Assembly (NCBI RefSeq): GCF_001724605.1
Contig: NZ_MEEX01000014.1
Span: 1-64,000 of the forward strand
DNA from: Phenylobacterium sp. SCN 70-31
Lineage (GTDB): Bacteria > Pseudomonadota > Alphaproteobacteria > Caulobacterales > Caulobacteraceae
Direction of reading: 5' to 3'
DNA length: 64,000 nucleotides
The notes under the pieces are model-generated. The model was not told where the DNA came from, ran no database searches, and saw nothing but the letters and a program-made list of their open reading frames with translations. A program made the translations under genes and the position numbers. This document shows positions 31,191 through 40,104 of this stretch, one piece after another (the first letter of the stretch is position 1; each line of letters opens with the position of its first letter).

Positions 31191-32573
31191 GTGAATCGCG
31201 TCGATCCCTCATTGCGCTGGCTGGACCGTGTGGGGGACGGAGCGGCTCCGATCTACCTGCGCGTCGCGGGGGCCCTGGAAGCGGCGGTGCGCGACGGCGA
31301 ACTGCAGCCGGGCGACCAGCTTCCGCCCCAGCGGGCCGTGGCCCGCGCGCTGGGGGTCGATCTGACGACCGTCACCCGCGCCTACGCCGCCGCCCGCGCC
31401 CGGGGGCTGCTGGAGGGCGCGGTCGGCCGTGGCACCTTCGTGCGATCGGTCGCCGACGAGGCGGGGCGCGTTGACCTGAGCATGAACCTGCCGCCGCCGC
31501 CGCAGGGCGTCCCGCTGGGCCGCCTGCTGAAGGAGACGACGGCGGCGATCCTCGATCGTACCGATCCCAGCGTCCTGATGGCGTACCATCCCGGCGGCGG
31601 CAGCCTGGGGCAGCGCGTGGCGGGGGCGGCCTGGCTCGCGCCCGTTCTGGGCCGGGAACTGGGCGATCTCGCGCCGGAGCGGGTGCTGGTGGCGCCCGGC
31701 GCGCAGACGGCGCTGGCGGCGGTCCTGGCCCTGGCGCCGGCGGGTTCGGCCCTGGTGGTGGAGCCCCTCGTCTACCCGGGCGTCATCACGGCGGCCCGGC
31801 GCCTGGGCCTGCGGCTCGTGGTCTGCCCGGCGGACGCGGGCGGAATGGACCCCGAGGCGCTCGCCCGGGTCCTCGCCGCCGAGAGACCGGCCGCGGTCTA
31901 TGTGACTCCGACGACCAACAATCCCACCGCCGTGACGATGGACGCCGGCCGCCGCGCCGCCATCGCGCAGGCCGCCAGGGTCGCGCGCGTCTGGATCGTG
32001 GAGGACGACCCCTACGCCCGGCTGTTGGAAAGGCCCCTGCCGTCGCTGGCGAGCCTCGCGCCCGAGCGCACCTTCCACATCGCCACGCTGTCGAAGTGCC
32101 TCTCGCCCGGCCTTCGCACCGCCTACCTCGTCCCGCCGCCCGGGCCGACCGTAGCGACCACGGCGGAAGCCCTGCGCGCCCTCGCCCAGATGCCGGCGCC
32201 GCTGATGACGGCGGTGGTGACGGCCTGGATCCGCGAGGGAACGGCGGAGGCCCTGTTGGCGGGGGTGCGGCGCGAGGCCCTGGCCCGCCGGGCGCTCGCC
32301 GCCGAGATGCTCCCCACGGCCCGGGGCGCCGCGGAGAGCCTGCACGTCTGGCTGGACCTGCCGGCCGGCCGCGACCCCGCGCGCCTGCGCCGGCTGGCGC
32401 AGGAGAGGGGACTGGCCCTGGTCGCCGCCGACGCCTTCGCCGCGGCGCCGGATCACCCCGACGGCCTGCGAATCTCGCTGGGCGGCCCGGCGAAGCAGGT
32501 CGTGCTGCGGACGGCGCTTGAGGGTGTGGCGGCGCTCCTGTCCGACTCGGGTCCGGCTCGGGCGGTGGTCTGA
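31191..32573 (+). CDS. MocR-type (GntR/aminotransferase fusion) transcriptional regulator
   Basis: A 460-residue fusion. The GntR winged helix is N-terminal (APIYLRVAGALEAAVRDGELQPGDQLPPQRAVARALGVDLTTVTRAY). A fold-type I aminotransferase domain follows: YVTPTTNNPT, VEDDPYARLL and the PLP-lysine segment LSKCLSPGLRTAYL. Such regulators sense PLP or amine metabolites. The GTG at 31191 is preceded by GGTGGAG; an ATG at 31161 lies inside the operator and is less likely. The second domain looks intact, so PLP binding is expected. Targets may include the divergent DUF983 gene. Confidence 0.88.
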   Translation: MNRVDPSLRWLDRVGDGAAPIYLRVAGALEAAVRDGELQPGDQLPPQRAVARALGVDLTTVTRAYAAARARGLLEGAVGRGTFVRSVADEAGRVDLSMNLPPPPQGVPLGRLLKETTAAILDRTDPSVLMAYHPGGGSLGQRVAGAAWLAPVLGRELGDLAPERVLVAPGAQTALAAVLALAPAGSALVVEPLVYPGVITAARRLGLRLVVCPADAGGMDPEALARVLAAERPAAVYVTPTTNNPTAVTMDAGRRAAIAQAARVARVWIVEDDPYARLLERPLPSLASLAPERTFHIATLSKCLSPGLRTAYLVPPPGPTVATTAEALRALAQMPAPLMTAVVTAWIREGTAEALLAGVRREALARRALAAEMLPTARGAAESLHVWLDLPAGRDPARLRRLAQERGLALVAADAFAAAPDHPDGLRISLGGPAKQVVLRTALEGVAALLSDSGPARAVV

Positions 32574-32683
32574 ACCTGCGCGTCGGAGGTCGCCGAAGGC
32601 TGCTAGGCTCGAGAGTTTTGACCAGGCGGGCCGTCTCCGAGCCCCCGCGCGAGCGGAGGCTCTGCATCTCTGCCCTCGGATGC

Positions 32684-32735
32684 ACACGGATGGCGTGGCG
32701 GCCATCATCCGTGTCGATCCGTGTCAATCCGTGGA
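32684..32735. repeat. ATCCGTGTCR decamer repeats in an intergenic region
   Basis: Three head-to-tail copies occur (32707-32716, 32717-32726 and a diverged one at 32727-32735), with an inverted ACACGGAT copy at 32684-32691. The block sits in the 278-bp gap between the MocR gene and the MBL hydrolase, both of which end there. No gene was seen in the gap. It may be a small repetitive element or part of the convergent terminator region. Confidence 0.6.
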
Positions 32736-32851
32736 CCTTGAAATCGTAAGGCGCCGCTTCGCGGCCTCGCAGGACCGGACGCCGGCGCTCCACTGATCGT
32801 CAGTGCTTTTCGTGTGGCCCGTGGTTTAAAGTTCGCGCGCCTGCGGTGCGC

Positions 32852-33751
32852 TCAGCCGGCCAGGCGATAGGTGGAGTCGGGGCCGGGCGCGCTGTCGGCG
32901 GCGAGGCGGCCCTGGCGGACCAAGTGCAGGATTCCGGCCAGCATGGACCGGGCCGCCGCCGGATGCAGGCGCGAATCAACGTCGGCGTAGAGCCGGGGCA
33001 CCAGTTCGCGGATACGGGCCGGACCGGCGGCGAGCGCGGTGAGGATCTGATCCAGACGCTCCTGCCGGTGCGCGGCATAGGCGCGGATGAAGGCGTCCAC
33101 GTCCCGGATCGGCGGCCCGTGGGTCGGCCAGAGCACGTCGAAGTTCCGCGCGCGGATCGCCTCCAGGCTCTCCAGGTAGTCCGAGAGGTCGCCGTCGGGC
33201 GGCGTGATGACCGTGGTGGACCAGCCCATGATGTGGTCGCCCGAGAAGCAGGCGCTTTCCTCCGGGAAGGCGAAGCACAGGTGGTTCGAGGTGTGACCCG
33301 GCGTGGGGATGGCCTCCAGCGTCCAGCCCGGTCCCGAGACGGAACCGCCGCCGCACAGGCTGATGTCGGGCTGGAAGCTCAGGTCGTGCCCGGCCTCCAT
33401 CTTCACCCCTTCGTCGTCATCGTCGGCGTGGGCGGCGACCGCGCAGCCGTAGATCACGGCCCCGGTTCGCGCCTTGAGCGGCCCGGCCAGGGGCGAGTGG
33501 TCGGAATGATGGTGGGTGATGACGATATGGGTGATCCGTTCGCCGGCGGTCGCCGCGAGGATCGCCTCGAGGTGAGCGGGATCGTCCGGACCGGGGTCGA
33601 TGACCGCCACCTCGCCCCGGCCGACGATGTAGGTACCAGTGCCCTTGAAGGTGAACGGGCCTGGATTGTCGGCGGTCACACGCCGGATCAGCGGCGAGAC
33701 CTGATCGCAGCGGCCGTACTCGATGTCGATCTCTCGAACATAGGGGATCAT
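32852..33751 (-). CDS. Metallo-beta-lactamase-fold hydrolase (LACTB2/glyoxalase-II-like)
   Basis: A 299-residue cytosolic enzyme. The zinc motif THHHSDHS (HxHxDH) is near 86-93. Further ligands appear in PTPGHTSNH and SGDHIMGW, and in WPTHGPP. A C-terminal helical segment (RQERLDQILTALAAGP...LVPRLY) is like the winged-helix tail of LACTB2-type hydrolases. The ATG at 33751 overlaps the upstream gene's stop by 4 bp, so the two form a coupled pair on the minus strand. The substrate is unknown; thioester or RNA substrates are known in related proteins. Confidence 0.88.
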   Translation of the reverse strand: MIPYVREIDIEYGRCDQVSPLIRRVTADNPGPFTFKGTGTYIVGRGEVAVIDPGPDDPAHLEAILAATAGERITHIVITHHHSDHSPLAGPLKARTGAVIYGCAVAAHADDDDEGVKMEAGHDLSFQPDISLCGGGSVSGPGWTLEAIPTPGHTSNHLCFAFPEESACFSGDHIMGWSTTVITPPDGDLSDYLESLEAIRARNFDVLWPTHGPPIRDVDAFIRAYAAHRQERLDQILTALAAGPARIRELVPRLYADVDSRLHPAAARSMLAGILHLVRQGRLAADSAPGPDSTYRLAG

Positions 33752-34158
33752 CCGCCCAGAACTCCCGACAGGTCGTAGCCGGCCGCCCGGCCGAGGCCGA
33801 CCAGTTCGTCGCGGTCGTGAGCGCCCGAGGCGGCCTGGCACAGGGACCAGGTGACGATCGAGCGCGTGCCCGAGCGACAGAAGGCCAGGACCGGGGTCTC
33901 GGCGGACGCCAGGATCTCCTGCGTCTGCGCCACCTGCTCGGGCGTAGGGCCGCCGCGGACCGGCACATGGTGATACGCCAGTCCCGCGGCCTTCGCGGCG
34001 GCCTCAACCTCGGCGCTGGCGGGCTGGCCGGGGTCCTCGCCGTCGGGGCGATTGTTGACGAGGGTTCGATAGCCCAGCCGGGCCGCCTCGGCGACGTCGG
34101 CCAGGGCGATCTGGGGCGCCGTGGTGAACTCGTCGGTGACGCGTCTGAAGTCAGGCAT
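33748..34158 (-). CDS. DUF442/TIGR01244 phosphatase-like protein (Blh domain)
   Basis: A 136-residue protein of the beta-lactamase-hydrolase-like phosphatase group. It carries the Cys-x5-Arg signature FCRSGTRS near 102-109 and the preceding TLVNNRPDGEDPGQP. In other bacteria this domain is often fused to or adjacent to an MBL-fold persulfide dioxygenase and is linked to sulfide handling. Here the partner is a separate MBL gene overlapping by 4 bp (ATGA). The MBL partner resembles LACTB2 more than persulfide dioxygenase, so the sulfur link is uncertain. Confidence 0.82.
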   Translation of the reverse strand: MPDFRRVTDEFTTAPQIALADVAEAARLGYRTLVNNRPDGEDPGQPASAEVEAAAKAAGLAYHHVPVRGGPTPEQVAQTQEILASAETPVLAFCRSGTRSIVTWSLCQAASGAHDRDELVGLGRAAGYDLSGVLGG

Positions 34159-34295
34159 GGGGACTCTCGAATTTTGGCGCATAGCCTTCGTTGACATCAT
34201 CGGGGGTGGGTGAAAGTTTCGCAACGGCCCACCTCACCGTTGTCCCTGGCCTGAACGCCTGGGCCGTCGCCCCTGGAAGGTTTTCTCAAGCGCCC

Positions 34296-35219
34296 ATGCT
34301 GCGATTCATCGGCCGGCGTCTCCTGGTGGCGATCCCCACCCTGTTCCTGGTGATCACCGCGGCGTTCTTCATGATGCGGGCTGCGCCCGGCAGCCCGTTC
34401 GACATGGACCGCAAGCTGCTCCCCGAGATCGAGGCCAACGTGCTGGCCCAGTTCGGGATGAACAAGCCGCTTCACGAACAGTACGTGGACTACCTGGCCG
34501 GGGTGGCCCGCGGCGACCTGGGGCCGTCGCTGAAGTACCGGGACAAGTCGGTCGCCGACATCCTGAAGGAGAACTATCCCGTCTCGCTGAAGCTGGGCCT
34601 TTCGGCCATCGGCATCGCGGCCGTGATGGGCGTCAGTCTGGGCGTGATCGCGGCGCTGCGACAGAACGGGACCGCCGACCATGTCGTGATGGGCGTCGCG
34701 ATCCTGGGGGTCTGCATTCCCACCTTCGTCACCGCGCCGCTGCTGGTTCTGGGGATCGCCTCGAAGCTCGGCTGGCTGCCGACGGCCGGCTGGAACGACG
34801 GCGCGCTCGCCAACATGGTGCTGCCGGTGACGGTGCTGGCCCTGCCGCAGATCGCCATCATCTCGCGGCTGACGCGGGCGGGGATGATCGAGGTGCTCCA
34901 CGCCAACTATATCCGCACCGCCCGCGCCAAGGGCCTGCCCGAGGGGCTGATCGTGCGCAAGCATGCGCTGCGCGCGGCGATCCTGCCGCTGGTCAGCTAC
35001 CTGGGCCCGGCTTGCGCCGGCCTGATCACCGGCTCGCTGGTGGTGGAGAAGATCTTCAACCTGCCGGGCCTCGGGAAGTTCTTCGTCATCAGCGCGCTCC
35101 AGCGCGACTACACCGTCGTGATGGGCATGGTGATCGTCTACGCGGCGCTGATCCTGGTGCTGAACCTGATCGCCGACCTGCTGTACGCGGCCCTGGATCC
35201 GCGGGTGAGGCTGTCATGA
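34296..35219 (+). CDS. ABC transporter permease, OppB/DppB type
   Basis: A 307-residue inner-membrane permease with about six TM helices. It begins MLRFIGRRLLVAIPTLFLVITAAFFMMRAAPGSPFD, typical of OppB. The cytoplasmic coupling motif (EAA-like) appears as IRTARAKGLPEGLIVRKHALRAAILPL. It overlaps the OppC-type gene by 4 bp. ATG 34296 matches the family start; an ATG 105 bp upstream lacks family sequence. No periplasmic binding protein or ATPase is adjacent on either side, so this is an orphan permease pair. Confidence 0.9.
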   Translation: MLRFIGRRLLVAIPTLFLVITAAFFMMRAAPGSPFDMDRKLLPEIEANVLAQFGMNKPLHEQYVDYLAGVARGDLGPSLKYRDKSVADILKENYPVSLKLGLSAIGIAAVMGVSLGVIAALRQNGTADHVVMGVAILGVCIPTFVTAPLLVLGIASKLGWLPTAGWNDGALANMVLPVTVLALPQIAIISRLTRAGMIEVLHANYIRTARAKGLPEGLIVRKHALRAAILPLVSYLGPACAGLITGSLVVEKIFNLPGLGKFFVISALQRDYTVVMGMVIVYAALILVLNLIADLLYAALDPRVRLS

Positions 35220-36094
35220 GCGACGCCGTCGTTCCGCTTTCCGCCGTCCGCGGCCGCAGCTTGTGGGACGACGCCCTGCGGCGCCTGCTCCGCAATCGCG
35301 CGGCGACCGCCAGCCTGGCGGTGCTGGGCTTTCTGATCGTGGCGGCGGTCTTCGGCCCGATGCTCTCGCCCTACGCCTACGATCAGGTGGACAAGGCCGG
35401 GGTCTGGCTGCCGCCCCTGGCGGAAGGCCGGGTCATGGGCACCGATGCGCTGGGCCGCGATCTCCTGGTCCGGCTGCTGACGGGCCTGCGCGTGTCGCTG
35501 GCCATCGGGCTGGTGGCGACGCTGGTCTCACTGGTCATCGGCGTCGCCTGGGGCGCGGTGGCGGGCTACGTCGGCGGCAAGGTGGACGAGGCCATGATGC
35601 GGGTCGTGGACGTCCTCTACTCACTGCCCTTCATCTTCTTCGTCATCCTGCTGACGGTCACATTCGGCTCGAACATCGTGCTGATCTTCGTGGCGATCGG
35701 GGCGGTCGAGTGGCTGACCATGAGCCGGATCGTCCGTGGCCAGACCCTGACGCTGAAGAACAAGGAGTTCGTCGAGGCGGCCCGCGCGGCCGGCCTGGGA
35801 CGGGGCGGGATCATCCTGCGCCACATCGTGCCCAACCTGCTGGGGCCGGTGGTGGTCTATGTCACCCTGACCATCCCGGCCGTGATCCTGGCGGAGAGCT
35901 TCCTGAGCTTCCTGGGCCTGGGCGTCCAGCCGCCGATGGCGTCGCTGGGCACGCTGATCGCCGGAGGCGCGCAGGACATGGAGCTGGCGCCGTGGCTGCT
36001 GATCTTCCCGTCGCTCGCGATGGTGGCGACCCTGATGTGCTTCAATTTCCTCGGCGACGGCCTGCGTGACGCCATCGACCCGAAGGACCGCTGA
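35216..36094 (+). CDS. ABC transporter permease, OppC/DppC type
   Basis: A 292-residue partner of the preceding permease. The OppC N-terminal segment (LWDDALRRLLRNRAATASLAVLGFLIVAAVFGPMLSPY) and GTDALGRDLLVRLLTGLRVSLAIG are characteristic. The EAA loop reads EFVEAARAAGLGRGGIILRHIVPNLLGP. The C-terminus ends GDGLRDAIDPKDR as in DppC. It is coupled to the OppB gene by ATGA. The ATPases and binding protein for this dipeptide/oligopeptide-type system must be encoded elsewhere, if it functions. Confidence 0.92.
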   Translation: MSDAVVPLSAVRGRSLWDDALRRLLRNRAATASLAVLGFLIVAAVFGPMLSPYAYDQVDKAGVWLPPLAEGRVMGTDALGRDLLVRLLTGLRVSLAIGLVATLVSLVIGVAWGAVAGYVGGKVDEAMMRVVDVLYSLPFIFFVILLTVTFGSNIVLIFVAIGAVEWLTMSRIVRGQTLTLKNKEFVEAARAAGLGRGGIILRHIVPNLLGPVVVYVTLTIPAVILAESFLSFLGLGVQPPMASLGTLIAGGAQDMELAPWLLIFPSLAMVATLMCFNFLGDGLRDAIDPKDR

Positions 36095-36120
36095 CGGCCT
36101 GGGCCGAAACGCACCGGCCC

Positions 36121-36654
36121 CTACTCGACTCTTCTGGCGCGATAGGCGCGGCGGCCCTCGACGCTGAGAAGGAAGCTGCCGAGAGAGGCGCGGCGCACAC
36201 GCACCTCCATCCCCGGCTTGGGCGCGAGCATCCCCATCGCCGTGTCGGCCTGGGCCCAGACGGCGCCATCCTCCAGCCGCAGTGTCCAGCGGCCGGTGGA
36301 GTCCTGCCGGGCCGAGGCGATCCGGCCCGTGACGCTCTCCAGCTCCTCGCGCGCCTCGCCGCGCTCGAAGAACGTCATGGCGGGAAGCGAGAAGCCGAAC
36401 GCCTGACGCCGCACCTGGCGGGCCTGATCGCGATCCATGACCACCACGTCGCCTCCCGCCTCGGCCTGGTCCAGCGCGCGGACAGCCTGGTCGTAGCAGC
36501 CCAGGCGCGCCGCATCGTCGGCGATCTTCTGGCAGTCGACGAGGCGTTGCACGGCGCCCGCGCGGGTCGGCTCGGCCGCCGCTCGAGCCGGCGCGGCCGA
36601 CGTCGCCACAAGGCCTGCTAAGCCGAGGGCCAGAATTCGAAGATCCGGTGTCAT
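36121..36654 (-). CDS. Secreted hypothetical protein with a VQRLVDCQKI...RLGCYD motif
   Basis: A 177-residue protein with a signal peptide (about 1-26, AARA/A). The early mature part has two cysteines in VQRLVDCQKIADDAARLGCYDQAVRALD. This pattern (C-x-x-I...RL-x-CYD) recurs in small periplasmic proteins, including some associated with type VI secretion. A beta-rich half follows (GRWTLRLEDGAVWAQAD, KPGMEVRVRRASLGSFLLSVEG). No T6SS genes are near, so only an envelope protein of unknown role can be claimed. It is divergent from the TonB receptor at 36957. Confidence 0.65.
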   Translation of the reverse strand: MTPDLRILALGLAGLVATSAAPARAAAEPTRAGAVQRLVDCQKIADDAARLGCYDQAVRALDQAEAGGDVVVMDRDQARQVRRQAFGFSLPAMTFFERGEAREELESVTGRIASARQDSTGRWTLRLEDGAVWAQADTAMGMLAPKPGMEVRVRRASLGSFLLSVEGRRAYRARRVE

Positions 36655-36740
36655 GGTCCACCTCTTTCAGCGATCAGCTCTACCATAAGTGTAGGTTCCG
36701 ACCTCGTCGGCCCAGGGAGCCGCATATTGCTTCCAATGGT

Positions 36741-36869
36741 CAAGCTTCGACAAAAATGCTAACCGAACAAGCTTCACCGTAATATGTGTCCCCAAAGATA
36801 CACATTCTGGACATAAATATTCGACCTCCGGAATGGTCGTTGACCGTTTTCCCAGACAATCCGTAACTC
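36741..36869 (+). promoter_or_regulatory. Upstream region of the TonB-dependent receptor with inverted and direct repeats
   Basis: The 302-bp gap is AT-rich relative to the window. It contains a direct repeat CAAGCTTC (36741-36748 and 36768-36775), an inverted repeat ATGTGT/ACACAT (36784-36789 and 36800-36805), and a candidate promoter TTGACC-N18-TAACTC (36840-36845, 36864-36869). The inverted repeat sits 35 bp upstream of the -35 and could bind a regulator of the receptor gene. Confidence 0.45.
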
Positions 36870-36956
36870 GGAAACAACCGAGGGGCGTATCCCCCGGGAC
36901 CTTGTTTTCCTTGTGGGATGCGGCCGCCGACCGGCAGAGCCGCTGGAGGTAAGATC

Positions 36957-39900
36957 GTGAAAACCAAGCTCATGCGGGAGCGCCTTCTGGCGTCTTCGAT
37001 GATCTGTGGCGCGGCCATGCTGGCCCTCGCCACGCCCGTCTCGGCTCAGGACACCGGAACGGCGGAAGTCTCGGAACTCATCGTCACGGGGTCGCGTATT
37101 CCGACCCCGAACCTGACGAGTGTCAGCCCCGTGCAGGTGGTCGGCGCCGAAGAGGTGCTTCTGGGCGGACGTCCCGACACCGCCGATGTCCTGAACCAGC
37201 TGCCTCAGGTGACCCAGAACAGCCAGACCGGCCTTTCAAGCACCTCGAACCCGCTGTCCGGGCCGGGCGGCGTGGCGACGGTGGACCTCCGGGGCCTGGG
37301 CCAGCAACGCACCCTGGTTCTGATGGACGGCCGCCGCCTCGGCGTCGGCGACCCCAACACGGGCAATCCCAACGCGTCGCCCGACATCAACCAGATCCCC
37401 TCGCAGCTCATCGAGCGCATCGAGGTCCTGACGGGGGGCGCCTCGTCGACCTACGGCTCGGATGCGGTCGCGGGGGTCGTGAACTTCGTGATGAAGCGCA
37501 ACTACGAGGGCGTCCAGATCGACGCGCAGTGGGGCGTCTATCAGCACAACCAGCACAACGAGTTCGTGCAGGGCCTGCTGCGCTCGAACGCCCCGGCCAT
37601 CAACGTCCCGAAGCGGGCGTGGGACGGCAAGTCGCGCGACCTGAGCCTGGTCTTCGGCCTCAACAGCCCGGACCGCCGCGGGAACGTCACGGCCTTCTTC
37701 ACCTATCATGACCAGGACCCGGTCACCCAGGGCAAGCGCGACTACTCGGCCTGTCAGGTGAACACGAACGCCGCCGGCATTGCGGGGTGCGCAGGCTCGA
37801 GCAACTCCAACATCTTCTACCTGGCCGACGGCACGGGAGACGACTTCGCCGTGCTGGGCAATGCATTCGTCCCGTACGATCCGAACGCTTCGACCACACC
37901 GGTTCCGCGGTTCAACTCGAACGACTACTCGTACCTGATGCAGCAGAACACCCGCTACACCGCGGGCTTCTTCGCGCATTACGAGGTGAGCGACAAAGTC
38001 GAGCTGTATTCCGACTTCAACTTCATGGACAGCCGGTCCAACGTCCAGATCGCCCCCACCGGTCTGTTCCAGGGCAGCGGCGCGACCGACACGGGCGGTT
38101 TCCTGGTCAACTGCGACAACCCGTTCCTCAGCGGGCAGCAGCGGGGCGCCATCGGCTGTACGGCCGACGAGATCGCCGCCGGGGCCACCAAGGACCTCTA
38201 CATCGGCCGCCGCAACATCGAGGGCGGCGGGCGCAACTCGTACTACCAGCATCAGAACTACCGCATCGTGGGCGGCGCCCGCGGAAGCATCGTGGATTCG
38301 TGGAAGTTCGACGTCTACGGGTCGTACTACTACACCAGCCTGTACCAGGCCTCGGAGAACTACCTCTCCATCTCGCGCATCCAGGAGGCCCTGCTGGTGC
38401 AGCCCGGCGCGAGCGGCCCCGAGTGCATCTCGGGCGGATCTTGCGTGCCCTACAACATCTTCCAGGACGGCGGCGTCACCGACGCGGCCCTGGCCTACCT
38501 GGACGTGACCGGGACCTCGCGCGGCGTCACGACCCAGCGGATCATGGAAGCCGTCATCAACGGCGACCTGGGCGACTACGGCGTGAAATCGCCCTGGGCC
38601 ACCAGCGGCGTGGGCGTGGCCTTCGGCGTGCAGAACCGTCGGGATCATCTCGAATACGCCCCCGACGTGGCTCAGCTCAGCGGCGACCTCTCGGGCGCGG
38701 GGGGCGCGTCGACGCCGATCGACAACAGCATCTCGGTGACTGAGGGCTTCGGCGAGATCCGTGTCCCGCTGGTCGAGGACATGGCCTTCGCCCGGGAACT
38801 GATCCTGGAAGGCGGCTATCGCTACTCGGACTACTCGACCGGCGTTTCGGCCGACACCTACAAGGTCGGGCTGCAGTGGGCGCCGACGTCCGATCTGCGG
38901 TTCCGCGGCTCGTTCCAGCGCGCCATCCGGGCGCCGAGCATTCTCGAACTCTACACGCCCCGCTCGGTGACCAACACCAGCCAGCTGGGCGTCGACCCCT
39001 GCGCGCCCAACGGCGGCGCGGCGGCCACGGCGAGCCTCGAACAGTGCCTGCGCACCGGCGTCACCGCCGCCCAGTACGGCAACGGCGGCACGACCAACAC
39101 GATCGTACAGTGCCCCTCGGGCCAGTGCGCCGTCCTCAACGGCGGCAATCCGGTTCTCGATCCCGAGAAGGCCAAGACCGTCTCGTTGGGCTTCACCCTG
39201 ACTCCCGGCTTCCTGCCGCGCTTCGTGGCCAGCATCGACTACTACCGGGTCAAGCTGGACGGCTCGATCGGCTCGGTGCCGCTCGGGATCACCATGGACA
39301 AGTGCCTGACCACGGGCGACCCGGCGTTCTGCGACCTGATCCGCCGCGCGCCGAACGGCACTCTGTTCGGCACCAGCGTGGTCGGCGGCGGCTATATCGA
39401 CGGCTCGAACGTCAACATCGGCGCGGGCAAGGTGGAGGGCCTCGACTTCCAGGCCAGCTACGCCCTGCCGCTCGAAGACTGGGGCGTCGACAGCTGGGGC
39501 GGTCTGTCGCTCAGCTTCGCGGGCAGCTATCTGCTCAAGAACACCACGGTGCCGCTGCCGGGCGATCCCGAGTACGATTGCGCGGGCCTGTTCGGGCCCA
39601 CCTGCCAGACGCTGAACCCGCGCTGGAAGCACAACCTGCGCCTCAACTGGACCACCCCGTGGGACGCCACCATCTCGCTGGCCTGGCGCTACATCGGCGG
39701 GGTGAAGTTCGAGCGTGACTCGGACGAGCCCACGATCGGCTCCAACACCACGCCCGAGCTGTTCAATCCACGACTGCCCGCCCGCAGCTATGTGGACCTG
39801 TCGGGCGTGTGGCACGTGCGCGAGAACTTCAGCCTCCGCGCCGGGGTGAACAACCTGTTCGACCAGGATCCGCCGCTGGTGCGCAACACCATCGCCGAGA

Positions 39901-39977
39901 CAGGGCTGCCGAACACCTATCCGGTCTACGATCTGCTGGGCCGGCGGCTGTTCATCGGCTTCACGGCCGATTTCTGA
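36957..39977 (+). CDS. TonB-dependent outer-membrane receptor
   Basis: A 1006-residue receptor with a Sec signal peptide (hydrophobic about 12-28, cleavage at VSA-Q). The plug domain starts with the TonB-box-like VSELIVTGSRIPTPN and continues VDLRGLGQQRTLVLMDGRRLG and IERIEVLTGGASSTYGSDAVAGVVNFVMKRNYEG. The beta-barrel ends with a terminal Phe (FIGFTADF), as expected for BAM recognition. Such large receptors with many extracellular cysteines are common in Caulobacterales and take up oligosaccharides, peptides or siderophores; the ligand is unreadable here. The GTG at 36957 is preceded by CTGGAGG. No partner transporter is adjacent. Confidence 0.93.
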   Translation: MKTKLMRERLLASSMICGAAMLALATPVSAQDTGTAEVSELIVTGSRIPTPNLTSVSPVQVVGAEEVLLGGRPDTADVLNQLPQVTQNSQTGLSSTSNPLSGPGGVATVDLRGLGQQRTLVLMDGRRLGVGDPNTGNPNASPDINQIPSQLIERIEVLTGGASSTYGSDAVAGVVNFVMKRNYEGVQIDAQWGVYQHNQHNEFVQGLLRSNAPAINVPKRAWDGKSRDLSLVFGLNSPDRRGNVTAFFTYHDQDPVTQGKRDYSACQVNTNAAGIAGCAGSSNSNIFYLADGTGDDFAVLGNAFVPYDPNASTTPVPRFNSNDYSYLMQQNTRYTAGFFAHYEVSDKVELYSDFNFMDSRSNVQIAPTGLFQGSGATDTGGFLVNCDNPFLSGQQRGAIGCTADEIAAGATKDLYIGRRNIEGGGRNSYYQHQNYRIVGGARGSIVDSWKFDVYGSYYYTSLYQASENYLSISRIQEALLVQPGASGPECISGGSCVPYNIFQDGGVTDAALAYLDVTGTSRGVTTQRIMEAVINGDLGDYGVKSPWATSGVGVAFGVQNRRDHLEYAPDVAQLSGDLSGAGGASTPIDNSISVTEGFGEIRVPLVEDMAFARELILEGGYRYSDYSTGVSADTYKVGLQWAPTSDLRFRGSFQRAIRAPSILELYTPRSVTNTSQLGVDPCAPNGGAAATASLEQCLRTGVTAAQYGNGGTTNTIVQCPSGQCAVLNGGNPVLDPEKAKTVSLGFTLTPGFLPRFVASIDYYRVKLDGSIGSVPLGITMDKCLTTGDPAFCDLIRRAPNGTLFGTSVVGGGYIDGSNVNIGAGKVEGLDFQASYALPLEDWGVDSWGGLSLSFAGSYLLKNTTVPLPGDPEYDCAGLFGPTCQTLNPRWKHNLRLNWTTPWDATISLAWRYIGGVKFERDSDEPTIGSNTTPELFNPRLPARSYVDLSGVWHVRENFSLRAGVNNLFDQDPPLVRNTIAETGLPNTYPVYDLLGRRLFIGFTADF

Positions 39978-40025
39978 GGCCAGGGCGGACGTTCGCGCCC
40001 GTCGGGGGCGGAGGTCTTGAGGGAA

Positions 40026-40049
40026 GGGCGGCGGGGAGACCCGCCGCCC
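40026..40049. terminator. Bidirectional terminator between TonB receptor and sppA
   Basis: A perfect 10-bp stem GGGCGGCGGG/CCCGCCGCCC with a GAGA tetraloop is followed on the plus strand by TTCTTCCTT. It lies between the convergent receptor and sppA genes, 49 bp past the receptor stop. Confidence 0.8.
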
Positions 40050-40104
40050 TTCTTCCTTGTCGGCAAGGCTGGGCGTCGCGGCGAGGGCCGTCGGTCCTCA
40101 GCGG

